A stretch of DNA of 19,858 nucleotides from CAYVXT01 sp964455485. Lineage in GTDB: Bacteria > Patescibacteriota > Minisyncoccia > Phycocordibacterales > WO2-35-19. The stretch's first letter is position 1. Every line of letters begins with the position of its first letter. Shown one piece after another: positions 8,130-17,700 of the stretch. Both the position numbers and the translations under genes were made by a program. Location of the stretch: NCBI GenBank assembly GCA_964455485.1, contig CAYVXT010000072.1, positions 1 through 19,858 of the forward strand, written 5' to 3'. The notes under the pieces are model-generated. The model was not told the origin of the DNA and did no database searches. It saw only the letters and a list, made by a program, of their open reading frames with translations.

Positions 8130-8138
8130 ATTATATCA
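8130..8138 (-). promoter_or_regulatory. Extended -10 promoter of the helicase-nuclease gene
   Basis: On the minus strand TGATATAAT forms an extended -10 (TGnTATAAT) ending 6 nt before the ATG at 8123, so the mRNA should be leaderless. The -35 position falls inside the terminator hairpin at 8140-8163 and has no match, which agrees with an extended -10 promoter. Confidence 0.65.
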
Positions 8139-8139
8139 G

Positions 8140-8163
8140 AAAGGCCGCCCCTAGGCGGCCTTT
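8140..8163 (-). terminator. Strong hairpin terminator after rpoD
   Basis: A perfect 10-bp inverted repeat, AAAGGCCGCC and GGCGGCCTTT, with a 4-nt loop, begins 5 bp past the rpoD stop. The A/T ends make it look bidirectional, though the T-run is only three bases before CTGATA. It separates the polymerase cluster from the helicase promoter, whose -10 starts immediately beyond. Confidence 0.8.
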
Positions 8164-8168
8164 CAAAA

Positions 8169-9377
8169 TTACAAGAAATGCTGAAGACGTTTAGTTTTTT
8201 CGTGTTGGCGCATTTTTTCGAGTGCTTTAGCTTCAATTTGTCGTATACGTTCACGGGTCACACCAAACTCCTTACCAACATCCTCAAGGGTATGATAAAC
8301 ACCATCTATAAGACCATTACGCATTTCTATAATCTTTCTTTCCTTTGGAGGTAGGTCTTCCAAAATTTCTTGTAGTTGGTCTCTAATTATGCGGCGGTTT
8401 GATTCTTGGTCCGGCGAAAGTATTTTGTCATCTGCTAAAAAATCACCCAGAGTTGATTTTGCGTCCTCACTATCCTCCCCAACAGGAGATTCAAGAGAAA
8501 CTGTCCCCTGGTCGATTTTTTCGATCATATATATTTTTTCTGGTTCAAGACCCATCTCAACAGCAATCTCTTCAGGTAATGGGTCACGTCCAAGGTCTTG
8601 GGTTAGGCGACGCACAACCTGTTTATACTTTGCAATGGTTTCAACCATATGCACTGGAACTCTGATCGTCCTTGATTGGTCTGCAAGAGCACGTGTTATC
8701 GCCTGTCTGATCCACCATGTTGCATAGGTAGAAAATTTGTAACCCTTTGTATAATCAAATTTATCTACCGCTTTAAATAGTCCAATGTTTCCCTCCTGAA
8801 TTAAATCAAGTAGTGTGAGATCAGAACTACGTCCTACATATTTTTTTGCAATTGAAACTACCAGTCTCAAGTTTGCTTTCGCCAAAACGTTTCTGGCTTC
8901 GGGATCGCCAGCCATAATTCTTTTAGCAAGCTCCTTTTCTTGGGCACCTGATATGAGTTGGTGTTGGCCGATTTCTTTCAAATACATTTGAATAGAATCG
9001 TAAGAAGCATCCTCACGCAGTAGATCTTTCCCTAACTTACCCGCTGTTGGTTCATCCAACAACTTACCTCCCTCGAGTATTTCTACACCAGCAGATGCAC
9101 ACTCCTCGTAGATTTTTTCAAGCATTTCAATATCATCCTCAATGGTAGGAAATTCTTTTATAATCTCGTCATATGTGATAAAGCCACGATCGCGACCCTT
9201 TGTGATCAGTGATGTTTTCTTGAGGTCGAGCTCGTTTTTTGTTTTAGAAATTGCGGGCTTAGATAAATGTTTGCTAGGTTTCTTGACCACCTTTGGTTTT
9301 TTAACAGCCTTAGCTTTTTTAGCCTTTTTTATTCTAGACTCCTTGATTTTTTTAAATTTTGATTTAGGTTTTGCCAT
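8169..9377 (-). CDS. rpoD: RNA polymerase primary sigma factor (sigma70/RpoD)
   Basis: It directs RNA polymerase to housekeeping promoters. A strongly basic Lys-rich leader (residues 1-56) precedes a region 1.1-like segment (about 60-105, GFITYDEIIKEFP), which is typical of primary and not alternative sigma factors. Region 1.2 spans about 126-158 (DSIQMYLKEIG), region 2 about 159-232 with KFSTYATWWIRQAI for -10 recognition and melting, region 3 about 240-300, and region 4 about 335-398 with the helix-turn-helix LEDVGKEFGVTRERIRQIE that reads the -35 box. The 402 residues are typical of sigmaA without the long E. coli non-conserved insert. It follows dnaG after 57 bp, keeping the dnaG-rpoD order of the classic macromolecular synthesis operon. 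Consensus-like promoters in this window are consistent with its targets. Confidence 0.97.
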   Translation of the reverse strand: MAKPKSKFKKIKESRIKKAKKAKAVKKPKVVKKPSKHLSKPAISKTKNELDLKKTSLITKGRDRGFITYDEIIKEFPTIEDDIEMLEKIYEECASAGVEILEGGKLLDEPTAGKLGKDLLREDASYDSIQMYLKEIGQHQLISGAQEKELAKRIMAGDPEARNVLAKANLRLVVSIAKKYVGRSSDLTLLDLIQEGNIGLFKAVDKFDYTKGYKFSTYATWWIRQAITRALADQSRTIRVPVHMVETIAKYKQVVRRLTQDLGRDPLPEEIAVEMGLEPEKIYMIEKIDQGTVSLESPVGEDSEDAKSTLGDFLADDKILSPDQESNRRIIRDQLQEILEDLPPKERKIIEMRNGLIDGVYHTLEDVGKEFGVTRERIRQIEAKALEKMRQHEKTKRLQHFL

Positions 9378-9435
9378 ATCTTTAAATTAATAATGAATTA
9401 AGTTTTTGATAAAGTTCTTTATAAAAATAAACAAT

Positions 9436-11103
9436 TCAAGTTCCTATGATATTAATCCGGTTTTGAATTTTCTCGATATCCTCATGTATTCGTTTTATTT
9501 CTTCATCCCCTGCTATTCCACTGTCTAGCATTAATGCTGCCTTGCGTAGTTGGGATTGTAAATTTTTTCGTTCTATTCGCTTCAATAAATCTTTAAAGGC
9601 CTCTTCTTCTTTTCCGTTTAATCCACCATTTTCTGATTCAAAAATCATTGATTCCTTTTCATGTTCGTATTTGGCAATAATACTATTTATATCTTGATCA
9701 CTTGAAATATTAGACCATTCAGAAATAAGTTCTGAAACTTTATCGCTACCAGATGCTTGCAAAAGGAAAATAATTCCCACCATTGTTCTTTCAGTACTAG
9801 TTGGCTCCTGTTTAGTATCTTTATATTCAGTTCTGGTCTCTGGGTTAGTTGAAGATACTTTCGCTAAATCTTTGAGTACAGCCTCCTCACTTACACCAAT
9901 CTTAGCTGCAACCTTTTTTACTTGATGAGATTTTTCTATTTCGCTTTGGATATTTGATATAAGAGGTAGTACGTCATCCCAAATCGCTTTTGCTAAATCT
10001 TTTTTAATCATCGCTTTTCCTAGTGCAAAATCTACCGCATGTACTGCATCTCTTAAAACATTTTTCCAACTATCCGGGTCTTTGGTTATTAGTGAAGCAG
10101 GATCCTCTCCATTATCGATTTTTGCGACTTTTACCTCCATACCCATACTAAGCGCCATTGCTGCAGCTCTGAGAGCAGCTTTTATTCCTGCCTCGTCGCC
10201 ATCATAAGCTATGATTACTCTGTTTGATAATTTACTGATTTTTTTAAGGTGCAATTCTGTAAGCGCTGTTCCAGACGATGCGACGGTGTTTGGTACTCCT
10301 GATTGGTGTGAAAGTGTAAGATCTATCTGCCCTTCTACCAAGACCGCATAATTCAATGATCGAATTGAATTTTTTGCAATATGGAAACCGTATAATACCT
10401 CTGACTTGTAAAAGAGCGGTGTTTCAGGCGAGTTCAAATATTTAGGAGTTTTGGAATCTGCATTCAGAGATCTTCCGGAAAAAGCTATTACCCTGCCTGC
10501 ACTATCTGATATCGGGAACATCAGTCTCCCCCTAAATGTATCGTAGTATTTTTCCTCATTTTCAACTTTTTTTACAAGTCCCAATTCGAGCATTTCATTG
10601 CGAGTGTACCCATTTTGAATGAGGAAATCGTGAAGACTGCGCCAATCATCTTTTGCAAAGCCTATACGCCATTCTAACCTTGTTTTTTCGTTAATCCCTC
10701 GTGATTTCAGGTAAGTTTGGGCATTGTTATTGGTTTGTAATTCTCTCTCGAAATATTTAGAGGCCTCATCCATTATTTGATACATCCTATCCTTCTCCTC
10801 TCTTGTTTCTGAATCTTGTGAAGTTTCGATTACAATACCGGCCTTATTTGCTAAAGTTGCAAGAGCCCCTTTAAAATCTAATCCCTCAAATTTCTCTACA
10901 AAAGTGAACATATCGCCCTTTTCGCCACACCCAAAACAATAGTAACTTTGACGAGCTGACGAAACGAAAAATGATGGAGTTTTTTCGTTATGGAAAGGAC
11001 ACTTTGCTTTCCAATTTATTCCAGCTTTTTCGAGTTTGATATACGAAGAAAGCACATCCGTTATGTTTAGCCTATCTTTTATTTGTTGGACAGCGTTTCG
11101 CAT
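9436..11103 (-). CDS. dnaG: DNA primase
   Basis: It synthesises RNA primers for replication on single-stranded DNA with the replicative helicase. The N-terminal CHC2 zinc ribbon is complete (C35, H38, C56, C59). The catalytic core includes the RNA polymerase basic segment (about 180-222; FRGRLMFPI, FSGRSL, KYLNSP) and a TOPRIM domain with E257 (VEGQID; EGYMD in E. coli) and DGDEAG at 301-306. The C-terminal part (about 370-555) is helical and weakly conserved, as expected for the helicase-binding domain. The length of 555 is near E. coli's 581. Its ATG overlaps the rpoC stop by one base (TAATG on the minus strand), indicating translational coupling within the rpoB-rpoC-dnaG transcript. Confidence 0.97.
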   Translation of the reverse strand: MRNAVQQIKDRLNITDVLSSYIKLEKAGINWKAKCPFHNEKTPSFFVSSARQSYYCFGCGEKGDMFTFVEKFEGLDFKGALATLANKAGIVIETSQDSETREEKDRMYQIMDEASKYFERELQTNNNAQTYLKSRGINEKTRLEWRIGFAKDDWRSLHDFLIQNGYTRNEMLELGLVKKVENEEKYYDTFRGRLMFPISDSAGRVIAFSGRSLNADSKTPKYLNSPETPLFYKSEVLYGFHIAKNSIRSLNYAVLVEGQIDLTLSHQSGVPNTVASSGTALTELHLKKISKLSNRVIIAYDGDEAGIKAALRAAAMALSMGMEVKVAKIDNGEDPASLITKDPDSWKNVLRDAVHAVDFALGKAMIKKDLAKAIWDDVLPLISNIQSEIEKSHQVKKVAAKIGVSEEAVLKDLAKVSSTNPETRTEYKDTKQEPTSTERTMVGIIFLLQASGSDKVSELISEWSNISSDQDINSIIAKYEHEKESMIFESENGGLNGKEEEAFKDLLKRIERKNLQSQLRKAALMLDSGIAGDEEIKRIHEDIEKIQNRINIIGT

Positions 11104-14100
11104 TATTGGTTTCTTCGCTCTTTTTCTTCTTTGAGCTTTTCAACCATTTCATATTTTGTGCTTCCTTTAAATCCTGAACCAGCAGGTATCAATCTTCCGA
11201 TAATGACATTTTCCTTGAGTCCTTTTAGCTCATCTTCAGTACCCTTGAGCGCATTTTGGATAAGCATCCTGGTAGTATGTTGGAAGGATGCCGAAGAAAG
11301 GAAGCTTTTTCTTGAAAGAGAAACCTCAGTAATACCTAACAGTAATGCTTCACCTTTAGCTTCCTCCTTACCAACAATTTTGGATTTCTCATTTTCTTCG
11401 TTAAGATCGTGCTGAGAAACTATATCTCCTTGAGAGAATTTTGTGTCGCCAGGAGATTTTACTTTCTTGCGTGAGAACATTTGTCTGATGATAACTTCAA
11501 TATGTTTTCTAGAAACAGGTTCTCCTTGCAATTCATATATTTTTGTAATTTCCTGAATGATGTAATTTTGAGTTTTTTCACGTCCGGCATACTTGAATAA
11601 CTCTTCTAGGTTTACCGAACCATCTGTCAATAAATCACCCTTTTCTACCTTGTCGCCAACCTTAACTAACACAATTCTGTGTGGATTTACTGTATATTCA
11701 GTATTAGTTTTTGATTTTGTTTTTTCAGATTCATCCGGAAGAACTATTATTACTTTTTCTTTTCCATCAACTTTGATTTCACTTATTGTTCCTGATACGT
11801 GAGAGACAATGGCAGGATTTTTTGGAGACCTATTTTCGAAGACCTCTTCAACTCTAGGCAAACCTTGTGTGATATCTCCGCCAACCAAAGCAGTACCTCC
11901 GGCGTGGAATGTACGCATTGTAAGTTGTGTTCCAGGTTCACCGATAGCTTGAGCTGCTACTGTACCTACAGCTTCACCAAGTTCAATCACTTTGTTTTTT
12001 CCAAGGTCCGATCCATAACAGTGTACGCAAATACCATCTAAGGACTTACATGTAAGCGGTGATCGCACCACAACACTCGCTACACCGAGAGATTCAATGT
12101 GGGCGGCATCGTCCCTGGTAAGGAAATGATTCTTCTTAAATACAACATTACCAGCGTCATCCTTTACATCCTCTGCAAGAAATCTCCCTTTAGCAATTTG
12201 GGCAATAGATACTTCTATTCCAGAAGAAGTGATTTTGCTCAATATTACACCTTCCTTGCTGCCACAGTCATCTTCAGCAATCAAACAGTCTTGAGCGACA
12301 TCAAATAGTTTCCTGGTTAGATAACCTGCTTTTGCAGTGTTAAGCGCTGTGTCGGACAATCCCTTTCGGGCACCGTGTGTTGTTATAAAGTATTCAATTG
12401 GAGTTAGGCCTTCCTTGTATGAAGATACGATCGGAAAATCAATAGTCTCCCCTTTTGTGTTGACGATCAAACCTTTCATACCCGCCATTTGAGTAAGCTG
12501 TCCAACAGAACCTCGAGCTTCAGATTTTACTAAGTCATACACTGAGCCTGATTTATCCAATGACTCTTGCATGGCTTTTTGCACATCGTCTTTTGCCTCT
12601 GTCCATTTTTCAATATTCTTAGTACGCTTTTCGTTGAATGATAACAAGCCGGCATCGTATTGTTCCTGTATAATCGCTACTTTTTCCTTTGTCTTTTCAA
12701 TTATATCTGATTTGTCTTTTGGAACTGTTACATCCTCGATGCTCCATGTGGTACCTGAAACTGTTGCGTATTTGAACCCAAACGCCTTCACTTTATCCAT
12801 TATGGCAGGGATAGATTCTATACCGTATTTCTGTATAAGGTCATCAACAATGGAAGACATTTTCTTTTTATTTATTTCAGCATTGATGAAAGGATAGTCA
12901 TTTGGCAATACAGAATTAAATAGAAGTCTGCCCACTGTTGTGTCAAATGGTTTACTTTCAAATTTTTCATACTTTGCTGAATCGGTACCGAGAACTTTTA
13001 TTTTGGCTCTAAAATCAACCACACCAAAATCATATGCTGTAATAGCACTGTTTGGACTTTCAAATATCATTCCCTCACCTTTTTCTCCTGATACATCTTT
13101 GGTCATCCAATAACAACCCAAAATAATATCAAGTAGTTTGTTTGAAATTGTAGGTGCTCCACTACCTGGCTTCAAAATATTTTTATCTGATGCCATTATC
13201 ATTTTTGCTTCTAACTGGGCTTCATCAGAAAGTGGAACATGTACAGCCATTTGGTCACCATCGAAGTCTGCGTTAAATGCATTACATACAAGTGGGTGCA
13301 CCTGGATTGCATTACCTTCAATAAGTACAGGTTTAAATGCTTGAATACCTAATCGGTGCAATGTTGGAGCACGGTTCAAGAGTACATATCTATCTTTTAT
13401 AACCTCTTCCAATATTGCCCATACCTCAGGTATTTTGTCGTCGATGAGTCTACTTGCTCCACGGACGTTGTATGCAAGCTCCTGTTTCAAAAGTTCAGAA
13501 ATTACAAACGGCTTGAACAATTCTAGTGCCATGTGTTTTGGAAGACCGCATTGATGGAGTTTTAGTTCTGGTCCTACAACAATCACAGATCGACCTGAGT
13601 AGTCGACACGCTTTCCAAGCAAATTTTGTCTAAACAAACCTCGCTTTCCTTTCAAGTTATCCGCCAAAGATTTAAGTTCCCTTGACTTGCTTGCTTGTGA
13701 TACTGGCTGTTGGCTGCTGTTATGTCTTATCGAATTGTCTATAAGTGCGTCTACTGCTTCCTGCAAAATTCTTTTTTCATTTCTTAATATAACCTCTGGG
13801 GCACTTATTTCTTTAAGTTTTTTAAGCCTGTTATTTCTGTTTATAACTCTTCTGTATAAGTCGTTAACATCGCTAGTTGCGTATCTACCACCATCAAGAG
13901 GCACCATAGGTCTCATAGCAGGAGGTGTGACAGGAATTCTGATTAAGAACATCCATTCAGGTCGTGTGTTTGACCTAATCATGGATTGAATGATAGATAA
14001 TCTTTTTGCTACTTTATTTGAATCTACGGAGTTTGCATCTTCAAGTTCTTTTTTTACTTCTTCCTCAAGTTTATGTAAATCTAGACTCTTGAAAATGTTA

Positions 14101-14762
14101 TAAACAGCTTCAGCGCCGATTTCTGCTTCAAACAAGGTTCCATATTTCATAGAGTAATTATGGTAAGCAACCTCGTCTATTACTTTACCAGGCATTATGC
14201 TCTCTATTTCCCTTTTTGTAGATAATAGTTTTTCTTTAAGTTCGTCCTTACTTTTTTCGTCTGATAGATTTTTTATCTTTGATTTGAACTCCATGTCCAA
14301 ATCTCTGAGCACAGACTGTTTTTCAGAATCTGAAACTTTTGTGATTATATAACCAGCAAAATAAATTACTTTTTCAACATCTGCTGATGTAAGTCCGAGT
14401 ATAAGAGCTATGCGGGATGGCATGCTCTTCAAAAACCAAATATGAGAAACTGGAGCAGCAAGGTCAATGTGACCCATCCTCTCTCTTCTTACTATTGATC
14501 GTGTGATTTCAACACCGCATTTTTCACAAACAATTCCTTTGTACCTTATGCCCTTGTATTTACCACAATAGCATTCGAAGTCTCTATCTGGACCAAAGAT
14601 TTTTTCGTCGAACAACCCGTGTCTTTCGCTTCTTTGTGTTCGGTAGTTAATTGTTTCTGGTTTTGTTATTTCACCGTATGACCAACCTTTTATTGCTTCT
14701 GGTGAAGCAAGGGAAAGCTTCATCAGGTCAAAATCGTTTATGTTGTGAGGTTTATTTTGCAT
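11103..14762 (-). CDS. rpoC: DNA-directed RNA polymerase subunit beta'
   Basis: The catalytic subunit of RNA polymerase. The N-terminal zinc ribbon has C64, C66, C79 and C82 (CYCGKYKG...CEKCGVE). The active-site magnesium loop NADFDGD lies at 497-503 (D499, D501, D503), preceded by the rudder and lid region (LLGKRVDYSGRSVIVVGP, from about 381). The bridge-helix and trigger-loop region is recognisable (YFITTHGARKGLSDTALNTAKAGYLTRKL), with the second zinc site in CGSKEG plus the CKSLDGICVHC stretch. The C-terminus has the GEAVGTVAAQAIGEPGTQLTMRTFH motif. At 1219 residues it matches the Bacillus-type size and lacks the long E. coli insertions. It starts 1 nt after the rpoB stop and ends overlapping the dnaG start. 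Confidence 0.98.
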   Translation of the reverse strand: MQNKPHNINDFDLMKLSLASPEAIKGWSYGEITKPETINYRTQRSERHGLFDEKIFGPDRDFECYCGKYKGIRYKGIVCEKCGVEITRSIVRRERMGHIDLAAPVSHIWFLKSMPSRIALILGLTSADVEKVIYFAGYIITKVSDSEKQSVLRDLDMEFKSKIKNLSDEKSKDELKEKLLSTKREIESIMPGKVIDEVAYHNYSMKYGTLFEAEIGAEAVYNIFKSLDLHKLEEEVKKELEDANSVDSNKVAKRLSIIQSMIRSNTRPEWMFLIRIPVTPPAMRPMVPLDGGRYATSDVNDLYRRVINRNNRLKKLKEISAPEVILRNEKRILQEAVDALIDNSIRHNSSQQPVSQASKSRELKSLADNLKGKRGLFRQNLLGKRVDYSGRSVIVVGPELKLHQCGLPKHMALELFKPFVISELLKQELAYNVRGASRLIDDKIPEVWAILEEVIKDRYVLLNRAPTLHRLGIQAFKPVLIEGNAIQVHPLVCNAFNADFDGDQMAVHVPLSDEAQLEAKMIMASDKNILKPGSGAPTISNKLLDIILGCYWMTKDVSGEKGEGMIFESPNSAITAYDFGVVDFRAKIKVLGTDSAKYEKFESKPFDTTVGRLLFNSVLPNDYPFINAEINKKKMSSIVDDLIQKYGIESIPAIMDKVKAFGFKYATVSGTTWSIEDVTVPKDKSDIIEKTKEKVAIIQEQYDAGLLSFNEKRTKNIEKWTEAKDDVQKAMQESLDKSGSVYDLVKSEARGSVGQLTQMAGMKGLIVNTKGETIDFPIVSSYKEGLTPIEYFITTHGARKGLSDTALNTAKAGYLTRKLFDVAQDCLIAEDDCGSKEGVILSKITSSGIEVSIAQIAKGRFLAEDVKDDAGNVVFKKNHFLTRDDAAHIESLGVASVVVRSPLTCKSLDGICVHCYGSDLGKNKVIELGEAVGTVAAQAIGEPGTQLTMRTFHAGGTALVGGDITQGLPRVEEVFENRSPKNPAIVSHVSGTISEIKVDGKEKVIIVLPDESEKTKSKTNTEYTVNPHRIVLVKVGDKVEKGDLLTDGSVNLEELFKYAGREKTQNYIIQEITKIYELQGEPVSRKHIEVIIRQMFSRKKVKSPGDTKFSQGDIVSQHDLNEENEKSKIVGKEEAKGEALLLGITEVSLSRKSFLSSASFQHTTRMLIQNALKGTEDELKGLKENVIIGRLIPAGSGFKGSTKYEMVEKLKEEKERRNQ

Positions 14763-14763
14763 G

Positions 14764-17700
14764 TTATTGTTGATTAGATGTTATGCTTTCCTCTATTAAT
14801 TTTGATGGATCAAGTTTCTCGCCAGTCTTTCTTAACAGTTCAACATTCAAGGCAAGTCCTCGTAAGTTATTTACAAGAACATTGAATGCTGCAGGAAGGT
14901 TATCACTCTTAATACTCTCTCCTTTAACGATGGCGTCGAATGCTGCGCTTCTTCCCAAAATATCGTCAGATTTTATTGTAAGCATTTCACGCAAAGTGTA
15001 AGCGGCCCCATGTCCCAAAAGTGCCCATACCTCCATTTCTCCAAATCTCTGACCTCCTCCTTGAGCTTTTCCTCCAAGGGGTTGTTGAGTAATCAATGAG
15101 TATGGTCCTATAGAACGCATATGTATCTTGTCTTCTACCATGTGGTCGAGTTTTAGCATGTACATATATCCTACAGCTGTTTCTTGCTTGAAAGGCTCGC
15201 CAGTTCTGCCATCAAAGAGTTGCATTTTACCGTTTTCATTGAAACCGGCAGCTTTTAGTTCCTCCTTTACTTCCTCGTTAGTTGCACCAACAAAAGGAGG
15301 CACAACGGCTTGGTAACCAAGAGATTTTGCCGCGAGTCCAATATGCATTTCCAATATCTGGCCCAAGTTCATACGTGAAGGCACACCAAGTGGAGTCAAA
15401 ATTATATCCACAGGAGTACCATCAGCCATGTAAGGCATGTCTTCAATTGGCAAAATCTTTGATATAACACCTTTGTTCCCGTGTCGGCCGGCAAGCTTGT
15501 CTCCAACAGATACATTTCTGATCTGGGCAATTTCAATGTGTATTCTCTTAATGATTCCTGATTCTAATTTGTCTCCTTGCTCTCGGCTAAATACTTGAAC
15601 ATTTATAACCCTACCCTTTTTTCCGCCTTCTACTCGTTTTGATGTGTCCTTGATCTCTCTAGCCTTTTCACCGAAAAGTGATCGGAGCAATCTCTCTTCA
15701 GGAGTTAGTTGACTTTCACCTCGAGGAGTAATTTTACCCACTAATATGTCGCCAGGATGAACTTCAGCACCGATTCGAACAATACCGTCTTCAGCTAAGT
15801 TTTTTAGTTTTGCTTCACCAACATTTGGTATGTCGCAGGTAGTTACTTCTGGACCAAGTTTGGTGTCTCGTACATTAACTATCACTTCATCGATGTGAAT
15901 AGTTGTAAATTTATTTTCCTTTATTAATCTTTCAGACAGAATTATAGCGTCTTCATAGTTTGCACCAGACCATGATAGGAATGCAATTAAAATATTTTGT
16001 CCTAGTGCCATTTCACCGTTTGCGCTAGTTAATGTGTCTGCTAACACATCACCTTTTTTGACCGGGTCACCAATAGATACAATAGGTCGTTGATGTAGAC
16101 ATGTTGCACTATTTGTTTTTGCAAATGTGACAAGCTTATGTGTGGTCTTGTTTCCTTTGTTGTCTGTTATTTCTATAACTGAGCCATCAACTTTTGTGAT
16201 TACTCCATCCTTCTCTGCGATTATGAGCCTACCTGTATCTCTCATAGCGTGTCCTTCAATGCCAGTTGCTACAAGTGGAGCCTCTGGCTCTACACACGGA
16301 GTAGCCTGCTTTTGCATGTTTGAACCCATGAGTGCACGGTTTGAGTCGTCGTGGTTCAAGAACGGAATCATGGAAGTTGCGATTGAGAATGCTTGGTTTG
16401 TTGCAACATCCATATAGTCAACATTCTTTCTTGGCACCAAACCTGGTTCACCATTTATTCTTGATTCAACTAATTCCTCTAAAATATTTCCTTTTTCATC
16501 ATAAGGAACTGCTGCGTGTGCAATTGCAAATTTTTCTTCTTCTAATGCGTTAAGATATTCAATTTCGTCAGTTACAACTCCATTTTTCACCTTTACGTAA
16601 GGTGTTTCAATCATTCCAAACTCGTTTATTCGTGCATAGAGTGCAAGGTGGAGGATAAGACCAATGTTTGGACCTTCTGGAGTGTGGATTGGACATAACC
16701 TACCATAGTGAGAAGGGTGAACATCTCGGACTTCAAAACCTGCCCTACTCCTGTTTAGACCACCTGGTCCTAATGCTGAAAGTAGCCTCAAGTGTTCGAT
16801 CTCAGAAAGAGCATTTTCTTGAGACATAAATTGTGACAATTGGTTTGTTGTGAAGAATTCTTTTATGCGAGCCTGTAATGGCTTTGGCATTATAAACTGT
16901 ATAGGTAACGTAACATCAGTGTCTATAGTAGACATTTTGTTTTGCATGTTGCGCTTGATTTGGGCCATGCCGAGGCGAATTTTTTGCTGCATCATTTCGC
17001 CTACATACCTTACACGTCGTGAACCCAAATGATCTATATCATCTTCTATAGATCCAGGAGTTACATTCAAAGATATAATATGGTTCACTACCAACCTCAA
17101 ATCATCCAAACTGAGTGTCTTTCTTTCAACTTCTTTGCCTGTTGTAGGTAAATTGAATCTTGAGTTAAATCTAAACCGTCCAACTTTTTGCAAGTCATAA
17201 CGTTCTGGACCAAACAAAGACTTGAAAAATTCCTTTGCATTTTCTGCAGTTGCCAAATCTCCATCCCTGAGCCTTCTGTATATCTCAACGTAGGAGTCGT
17301 TGGCAGTTTTGGCATGATCTTTTGCGAGGCTTTTTTCTATGTACTCTTTGGCATTAGAATTGTCCTTAAACAAATCAATAATTTCTGAGTCTGTTTCGGC
17401 TCCAAATGCCCTAAAAAGTGAAGTTACAGGGAACTTTCTTTTCCTATCTATTCTTACGTATATTGTCTTGTCTACATCTGTTTCAATTTCGATCCATGCA
17501 CCTCGTGCGGGTATTATTTTTGCACCGAAAAGAGTTTTTCCTTTTGCCTCAAGACTTGTAAAAAATACACCAAAAGATCGCGCGAGCTGTGGCACGATCA
17601 CTCTTTCTATTCCACTGATTACGAACGTACCATGGCTTGTCATGAGTGGGAGATCGGCAATGTAGAGTTCTTGCTCTTTTTCAATCCCCATTGTTTTGTT

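Noticed and set aside
9378..9435. Promoter or operator (ATAAAG/CTTTAT inverted repeat) between dnaG and rpoD
   Set aside because: The 6-bp arms and AT-rich hexamers are not distinct from the background, and no -35/-10 pair with good spacing was found.
5181..11103. Recoded UGA (glycine) as in Gracilibacteria/Absconditabacteria
   Set aside because: The helicase and dnaG genes end at UGA at the expected protein length, and no in-frame UGA is needed in any gene.
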